Of a DNA stretch of 11,367 bases, positions 7,471 to 11,367 are shown piece by piece; within the stretch, counting starts at the first letter, position 1, and each line of letters begins with the position of its first letter. The translations under genes and the position numbers were made by a program. Below the pieces are notes generated by a model, which was given only the letters and a program-made list of their open reading frames with translations, was not told where the DNA came from and ran no database searches. This DNA is from an uncultured Candidatus Nemicrothrix sp. GTDB lineage: Bacteria > Actinomycetota > Acidimicrobiia > Acidimicrobiales > UBA8592. The stretch covers positions 1 to 11,367 of the forward strand of contig CAJWRY010000042.1 in NCBI GenBank assembly GCA_913046155.1. Direction: 5' to 3'.

Positions 7471-8734
7471 CAATATCTATTTCTAAACCAGCTAAACCAC
7501 GAAGAACATAACTGGACTGGTATTCAAAAGTATTGCCTTCAGCAAATGTGGGTAGTTTGAGCCGACGAACAAGTTCCTCAAAGGCAACCTTTCCTTCCAG
7601 ACGAGACAGCGGAGCCCCGATACAGAAATGATGGCCTTTCCCAAAAGCAATATGTTCCTTGAGATTATCTCTTGTAGGGTCAAACGCTTCAGAATCACCA
7701 AACGTTGATTCATCACGATTAGCTGCGCCGAACATTACCCATATACGTGACCCTTTAGGAATAGACACGCCCTGCACCTCAGCATCTTTCGTCACAACCC
7801 GAAATAAACCCTGGTTGGGTGAAGAAACTCGTAACCCTTCTTCAACAACGCCATGTATCAAACCTTCAGGGTCAGCCTCTAGAGCATTCCACCATTTCGG
7901 TTCCTCAATAAGCGTTCGCATTGTTTCATCTAAAAACTTTGTTGTTGTTTCATTTCCAGCAACCATCAACTGCTGAATAATGCTGTAAATCTCAGAAAAA
8001 TCTAATTTACGCGTCTCCCCATCATCAAGGTCAGGGTGGGCAAAATCAGCATGGGCTAGATCAGAAAGCACATCATCTTGGGGGTGTTCCAACCTTTTCT
8101 CATATTCTGAGTACCAATAATTCTGGTTTTCCAACTGCACTGTGACAGCATCAACCCATTCATCATGAGATAGCTTGTTGCCTATTGCTGCAGTGGCTGC
8201 ATCAGACCAATCCTTGACTTTGCCTTCAACATCAGGCGCCATATTTAATGCATAGTGAATCACGCGAACAGGAAATGAAACTGCGAAATCGTTATGAAAA
8301 TCAACCGTTCCCTTTTCAGGAAAAGCATCAATAAGTTCAGCAGCAAACGTACGAACTGTGTCCTCTAATGCAGCGATTCTTCTCGCCGAGAATGTCCGAG
8401 AAACGAGCTTCCTATACGCAGTATGATATGGAGGGTCAATGGTCAGCATCGTTTCTTTGCGAGGCCACCCTTGACTTTGAATCTCCGCTATGGCTTTCAG
8501 CGTTTCAGGTGACGGTTTTGACGTAGTATTTGACATTTGGGAAGAGAACGTTTCAGTATCGCGAAGTATTTCATTCACAACGTCTAGACGTGAGGCAAAG
8601 AACATATTTGATTGTTCATGAAAGAAAAGCGGTCCATGGTCCCGTAACGCAGCGTAATGATCGAATGGGCACTGTTGAACTTCCCGATCCATCGGGTCGT
8701 ACGTGCTTAGGTCTATCTGGTCAGAGGTTGTCAT
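7460..8734 (-). CDS. Cytochrome P450 (soluble bacterial type)
   Basis: This is a 424-residue heme-thiolate monooxygenase of ordinary length for soluble bacterial P450s, with no N-terminal membrane anchor. The I-helix oxygen-activation motif is AGNETTT (259-265), the K-helix ExxR is Glu299-Gly-Leu-Arg302, and the heme loop FGKGHHFCIG (364-373) supplies the thiolate ligand Cys371. The PxxF-like meander region is around FDPTRDN (351-357). CPFDHYAALRDHGPL (22-36) is a common N-terminal pattern. The start is ATG at 8734-8732 on the - strand, with GGAGAAG (8746-8740) 5 bases upstream, a good ribosome site. It runs against the purine genes, so transcripts reading on from purL towards purF would be antisense to it. 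No ferredoxin or reductase gene is nearby. The CYP family and substrate cannot be assigned by eye; actinobacterial P450s of this general form act on steroids, terpenoids, fatty acids or secondary metabolites. Confidence 0.95.
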   Translation of the reverse strand: MTTSDQIDLSTYDPMDREVQQCPFDHYAALRDHGPLFFHEQSNMFFASRLDVVNEILRDTETFSSQMSNTTSKPSPETLKAIAEIQSQGWPRKETMLTIDPPYHTAYRKLVSRTFSARRIAALEDTVRTFAAELIDAFPEKGTVDFHNDFAVSFPVRVIHYALNMAPDVEGKVKDWSDAATAAIGNKLSHDEWVDAVTVQLENQNYWYSEYEKRLEHPQDDVLSDLAHADFAHPDLDDGETRKLDFSEIYSIIQQLMVAGNETTTKFLDETMRTLIEEPKWWNALEADPEGLIHGVVEEGLRVSSPNQGLFRVVTKDAEVQGVSIPKGSRIWVMFGAANRDESTFGDSEAFDPTRDNLKEHIAFGKGHHFCIGAPLSRLEGKVAFEELVRRLKLPTFAEGNTFEYQSSYVLRGLAGLEIDIEKK

Positions 8735-8784
8735 AATTTCTTCTCCAATATTCCCCCTATGAAACGGTCAAATTTTATCTCACC

Positions 8785-8794
8785 GCATGCATGC
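8785..8794. promoter_or_regulatory. Perfect 10-base palindrome GCATGCATGC between P450 and purF
   Basis: The sequence is its own reverse complement. It lies about 50 bases upstream of the P450 start and just upstream of that gene's candidate -10 (8777-8772), where a dimeric regulator could bind. The same 10-mer occurs at 3227-3236 inside the Rieske gene, where it encodes part of the Rieske cluster motif, so chance occurrence is possible. Its function as an operator is inferred from symmetry and position only. Confidence 0.2.
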
Positions 8795-8854
8795 TTTACT
8801 CTATTGAACTGCCTCTTTTACTATATGCCAAACTGATAACACACTATTCACAAT

Positions 8855-8872
8855 TTGATCTTCTTCTATCAA
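8855..8872. repeat. Short inverted repeat TTGAT-N8-ATCAA upstream of purF
   Basis: The arms at 8855-8859 and 8868-8872 are exact reverse complements, separated by the pyrimidine-rich CTTCTTCT. The repeat lies 13 bases upstream of the candidate purF -10 (8885-8890), a position where an activator or repressor dimer could act. Five-base arms are common by chance. Confidence 0.2.
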
Positions 8873-8906
8873 CGTACTGTGGTTCATAATCTGAAAGAAT
8901 TCGTGT

Positions 8907-10442
8907 GTGGCACATGACGAAACCAGCTTCGATGATGACTCACCTCGCGAAGCGTGCGGCGTTGTAGGCATCTATGCACCGGGACAACCAGTAGCGCATT
9001 TGAACTATCTTAGTCTTTACGCATTGCAGCACCGAGGGCAAGAATCAGCAGGTATCGCAACAAGTGATGGCGAGAGAATAACTGTCGTCAAAGATATGGG
9101 GCTGGTATCTAATGTGTTTAACGATCGAACCTTAGCTGGGTTGGATGGTCATCTTGGAATAGGGCAGACGCGTTACAGCACAACAGGTTCAAGTTCTTGG
9201 CGCAACGCGCAACCTGTATACAGAGGGGAATTCCAAAGGGAATTTGCTTTGGGTCATAATGGAAACCTAACGAACACAGAAGAGCTTGCGCAGGAAGCTG
9301 GAATGCTGCCCGGCACTATTACGAGCGATAGTGATCTTGTAGCTGAACTCATCGCAAACCAAATCGGTCATGAATCGAACCACAATGCCTCTGATGGCCG
9401 AGAACTTGAACGAGGACTAGTCAAAATCCTTCCGAAGTTAGAAGGAGCTTTCTCATTTGTCTTAATGGATGAGGCGCATATTATCGGAGTTCGAGATCCC
9501 AATGGATTTCGGCCTTTGTGCCTTGGGAAATTAGACAATGGATGGGTGCTTGCATCTGAAACTCCAGCACTTGACATTATTGGCGCTCATTTCGTTCGTG
9601 AAATTGATCCTGGCGAGATGGTCATCATTAGCGCTACGGGTGTGCGTTCCATTCAACCTTTCCCAGTCGAACGGATAAATCCAACACTTTGCGTTTTCGA
9701 ATTCGTTTATTTTGCTCGCCCTGACACCCAGCTCTACACGCAGAGCGTTCACCACGCCAGAGTTCGAATGGGACAATTTCTAGCGAAACAAGCACCTGTT
9801 GAAGCAGATGTCGTTATGGGAGTACCTGAATCAGGTATTCCTGCTGCTGAAGGCTATGCAAAAGAAATAAAAATTCCGTATGCCCAAGGACTAGTCAAGA
9901 ATCGGTACATCGGGAGGACCTTTATTGCCCCCAATCAGGAACTTCGTTCGTTGGGTGTCAGAATGAAACTTAACCCGCTTAGAGATACGATTAGCGGTAA
10001 TCGACTCGTTGTTGTTGATGACTCAATTGTTCGTGGGACAACAACAAGGGCGATGGTAAAGATGTTACGAGAAGCAGGAGCAAAGGAGATACATATGCGT
10101 ATTTCTTCACCCCCGTATCGTTGGCCATGCTTTTACGGAATGGATACAGGAACGAGGTCTGAACTTCTAGCAGCGAACCTCACAGTGCAAGAAATACAGG
10201 ATTACCTTGATGTGGACTCTCTTGCCTACTTAACGCTAGACAACTTACTGGAAGCTACTGGGACTAACAATGCCGGATTTTGCTCTGCTTGTTTAACCGG
10301 AGATTACCCAGTGGATGTCCCAGTAAACCTGTCGAAGAAAATACTTGAGGAAGCAATGCATAGACCAGAGAAACCTGCAGAGACCCAGCAAGAAGAGCTG
10401 TCTGGCGGGATTCAACAATCCTTTAGCGAGATCCATGAGTAA
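8907..10442 (+). CDS. purF: Amidophosphoribosyltransferase (PurF)
   Basis: PurF catalyses the committed step, making 5-phosphoribosylamine from PRPP and glutamine. The N-terminal Ntn-type glutaminase domain has Cys17 in EACGVVGIY (15-23), preceded by a 16-residue segment expected to be removed to expose Cys17 as the nucleophile; ALQHRGQESAGIA (39-51) is conserved. The C-terminal phosphoribosyltransferase domain has the PRPP loop VVVDDSIVRGTT (368-379). Cys262, Cys408, Cys459 and Cys462 match the four [4Fe-4S] ligands of the Bacillus-type enzyme, which is oxygen-sensitive and feedback-regulated by nucleotides. The start is GTG 8907: an in-frame TGA at 8892-8894 excludes anything longer except this codon, and only a weak purine-rich site lies upstream. 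The length of 511 residues is normal, and the sequence closely resembles mycobacterial PurF. It overlaps purM by 8 bases. Confidence 0.97.
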   Translation: MAHDETSFDDDSPREACGVVGIYAPGQPVAHLNYLSLYALQHRGQESAGIATSDGERITVVKDMGLVSNVFNDRTLAGLDGHLGIGQTRYSTTGSSSWRNAQPVYRGEFQREFALGHNGNLTNTEELAQEAGMLPGTITSDSDLVAELIANQIGHESNHNASDGRELERGLVKILPKLEGAFSFVLMDEAHIIGVRDPNGFRPLCLGKLDNGWVLASETPALDIIGAHFVREIDPGEMVIISATGVRSIQPFPVERINPTLCVFEFVYFARPDTQLYTQSVHHARVRMGQFLAKQAPVEADVVMGVPESGIPAAEGYAKEIKIPYAQGLVKNRYIGRTFIAPNQELRSLGVRMKLNPLRDTISGNRLVVVDDSIVRGTTTRAMVKMLREAGAKEIHMRISSPPYRWPCFYGMDTGTRSELLAANLTVQEIQDYLDVDSLAYLTLDNLLEATGTNNAGFCSACLTGDYPVDVPVNLSKKILEEAMHRPEKPAETQQEELSGGIQQSFSEIHE

Positions 10443-11367
10443 TGAAACATATGAATCTGCTGGCGTCAACATCGCTGCCGGAGAAGAAGCAGTTGAACGC
10501 ATTACCCCACTGATTGAAAAGACTTTACGACCTGAAGTGCTCACAAAAATAGGGGGGTTCGGAGGAGCTTTTGACATAACGCAAACAGGGAGGGCACATC
10601 CCGTTCTTGTGTCCTCAACGGATGGTGTAGGAACGAAGGCTCAGGTAGCCATGCTGGCAGAACAGTACGAGAGTATCGGGATTGACCTTGTTGCAATGTG
10701 TGTTGATGATCTTGTCTGCGTGGGCGCCGAACCACTTTTTTTTCTTGACTATATTTCAGTCGGGACACTCGTCCCTGATCAAGTTGAACTTCTTGTAAAA
10801 GGCATTAGTGATGGGTGTGAGCAAGCTGGGTGTGCTCTCATTGGTGGTGAGATGGCTGAGCATCCTGGCCTGATGCATGCGGGAGAGTTTGAGCTTGTAG
10901 GTTTCAGCGTTGGCGTTGTTGACAAACATGAAATGATTACAAGAGAATCTGTCACTCCTGACGATGTGATAATTGGATTACATTCTCCTGGTTTACGAAG
11001 TAACGGTTATTCGCTGGCTAGAAAAGTGCTTTTTGATACCGCTAAAAAATCAATCCATGATCCAGTCTGGGATGGAACCGACGTAACCGTCGGTGAAGAA
11101 CTTCTCCGCCCGTCGGTGATATATACCCCGACGGTTCTTAAAGTATTGGAACAGAATCAGGTTAAGGCAATAGCTCATATCACTGGAGGGGGACTCCCTG
11201 GTAATGTCAACCGAGTGCTTCCAGACGATATGGATGCTGAGATACGTAAGGAAACATGGTCACCGCCTAGAATCTTTACCGAAATCCAATCACTTGGGAA
11301 TATTGATGAAGGCGAAATGTTCAAAGTCTTTAACATGGGAATCGGAATGGTGTTAATTGTTGATCAA
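10435..11367 (+). CDS. purM: Phosphoribosylformylglycinamidine cyclo-ligase (AIR synthetase, PurM), 3' end outside window
   Basis: PurM closes the imidazole ring, converting FGAM (product of PurS/Q/L) to AIR with ATP. The frame is open for 311 codons from ATG 10435 to the window edge; full PurM is usually about 340-350 residues, so roughly 30-40 are missing. Visible motifs are the N-terminal YESAGVNIAAGEEAVERI (6-23), STDGVGTKAQ (61-70), GGEMAEHPG (137-145), LHSPGLRSNGYSLAR (182-196), HITGGGLPGN (248-257) and FNMGIGM (299-305). The start overlaps the end of purF as ATGAGTAA, so coupling is likely. GGEMAE differs from the usual GGETAE. No stop or frameshift is seen within the window. Confidence 0.96.
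   Translation, partial: MSNETYESAGVNIAAGEEAVERITPLIEKTLRPEVLTKIGGFGGAFDITQTGRAHPVLVSSTDGVGTKAQVAMLAEQYESIGIDLVAMCVDDLVCVGAEPLFFLDYISVGTLVPDQVELLVKGISDGCEQAGCALIGGEMAEHPGLMHAGEFELVGFSVGVVDKHEMITRESVTPDDVIIGLHSPGLRSNGYSLARKVLFDTAKKSIHDPVWDGTDVTVGEELLRPSVIYTPTVLKVLEQNQVKAIAHITGGGLPGNVNRVLPDDMDAEIRKETWSPPRIFTEIQSLGNIDEGEMFKVFNMGIGMVLIVDQ

Larger units (their letters stand above)
8735..8906. promoter_or_regulatory. Divergent P450-purF intergenic region (presumed promoters)
   Basis: Because purL and P450 converge, and P450 and purF diverge, purF-purM should need its own promoter here, and so should the P450. For purF the best -10 candidate is CATAAT (8885-8890), one mismatch from consensus, giving a very short leader before GTG 8907; no good -35 is found at 16-18 bases. 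For P450, TAAAAT on the - strand (8777-8772) is a possible -10, also without a convincing -35. I see no known purine riboswitch and no clear match to the PurR operators of Bacillus or E. coli. Confidence 0.45.

Noticed and set aside
7460..8906. P450 and spacer as a mobile element insertion
   Set aside because: I found no terminal inverted repeats, target-site duplication, transposase or integrase, and base composition looks like the neighbours by eye.
8735..8906. Purine riboswitch or known PurR box controlling purF
   Set aside because: No conserved riboswitch core or match to the Bacillus or E. coli PurR operator patterns is visible, and the candidate purF leader is only about 10 bases long.
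5242..11367. purL and purM as a duplicated gene pair (both have AIR-synthase-like domains)
   Set aside because: The similarity is the ancient, known relationship of the PurM/PurL superfamily, not a recent duplication in this genome.

Overview
The window is a de novo purine biosynthesis cluster from a bacterium, interrupted by two oxygenase genes that have no evident role in purine synthesis. PurB, PurC, PurF and PurL resemble the proteins I know from Actinobacteria such as Mycobacterium: PurB of about 470 residues, PurC of about 298 with a proline-rich tail, and PurF with a propeptide and four cysteines placed for an iron-sulfur cluster. Base composition is much lower in GC than in soil actinobacteria (two lines I counted gave 40% and 50%). 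An uncultured low-GC, possibly marine, actinobacterium (for example Acidimicrobiia-like) is my best inference, but no rRNA or other direct marker is present.

Layout. Positions 1-63 hold the end of an unidentified upstream gene. Block 1 is purE (60-509), purB (506-1918) and purC (1928-2824) on the + strand. A Rieske non-heme iron oxygenase gene follows (2897-4267, +), with gaps of 72 and 58 bases on its two sides. Block 2 is purS (4326-4580), purQ (4577-5245) and purL (5242-7455), each overlapping the next by 4 bases. A cytochrome P450 gene (8734-7460, - strand) converges on purL with only 4 bases between them. A 172-base divergent spacer separates its start from block 3, which is purF (8907-10442) and purM (10435 to the window end, cut off by the edge). 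The two genes of block 3 overlap by 8 bases.

How the genes work together. PurF makes phosphoribosylamine, the committed step. The PurS-PurQ-PurL complex converts FGAR to FGAM, PurM closes the imidazole ring to AIR, PurE moves the carboxyl group to give CAIR, PurC adds aspartate to give SAICAR, and PurB removes fumarate (and also acts on adenylosuccinate). Of the pathway to IMP, purD, purN/purT, purH and a certain purK are not visible here. The Rieske protein and the P450 each have the full set of metal-binding motifs, so both look like intact enzymes, but neither has a ferredoxin or reductase partner in the window. Both sit exactly at the joints between the coupled purine blocks, which is the main feature worth follow-up. 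I see no RNA genes, CRISPR arrays, transposases or long repeats.
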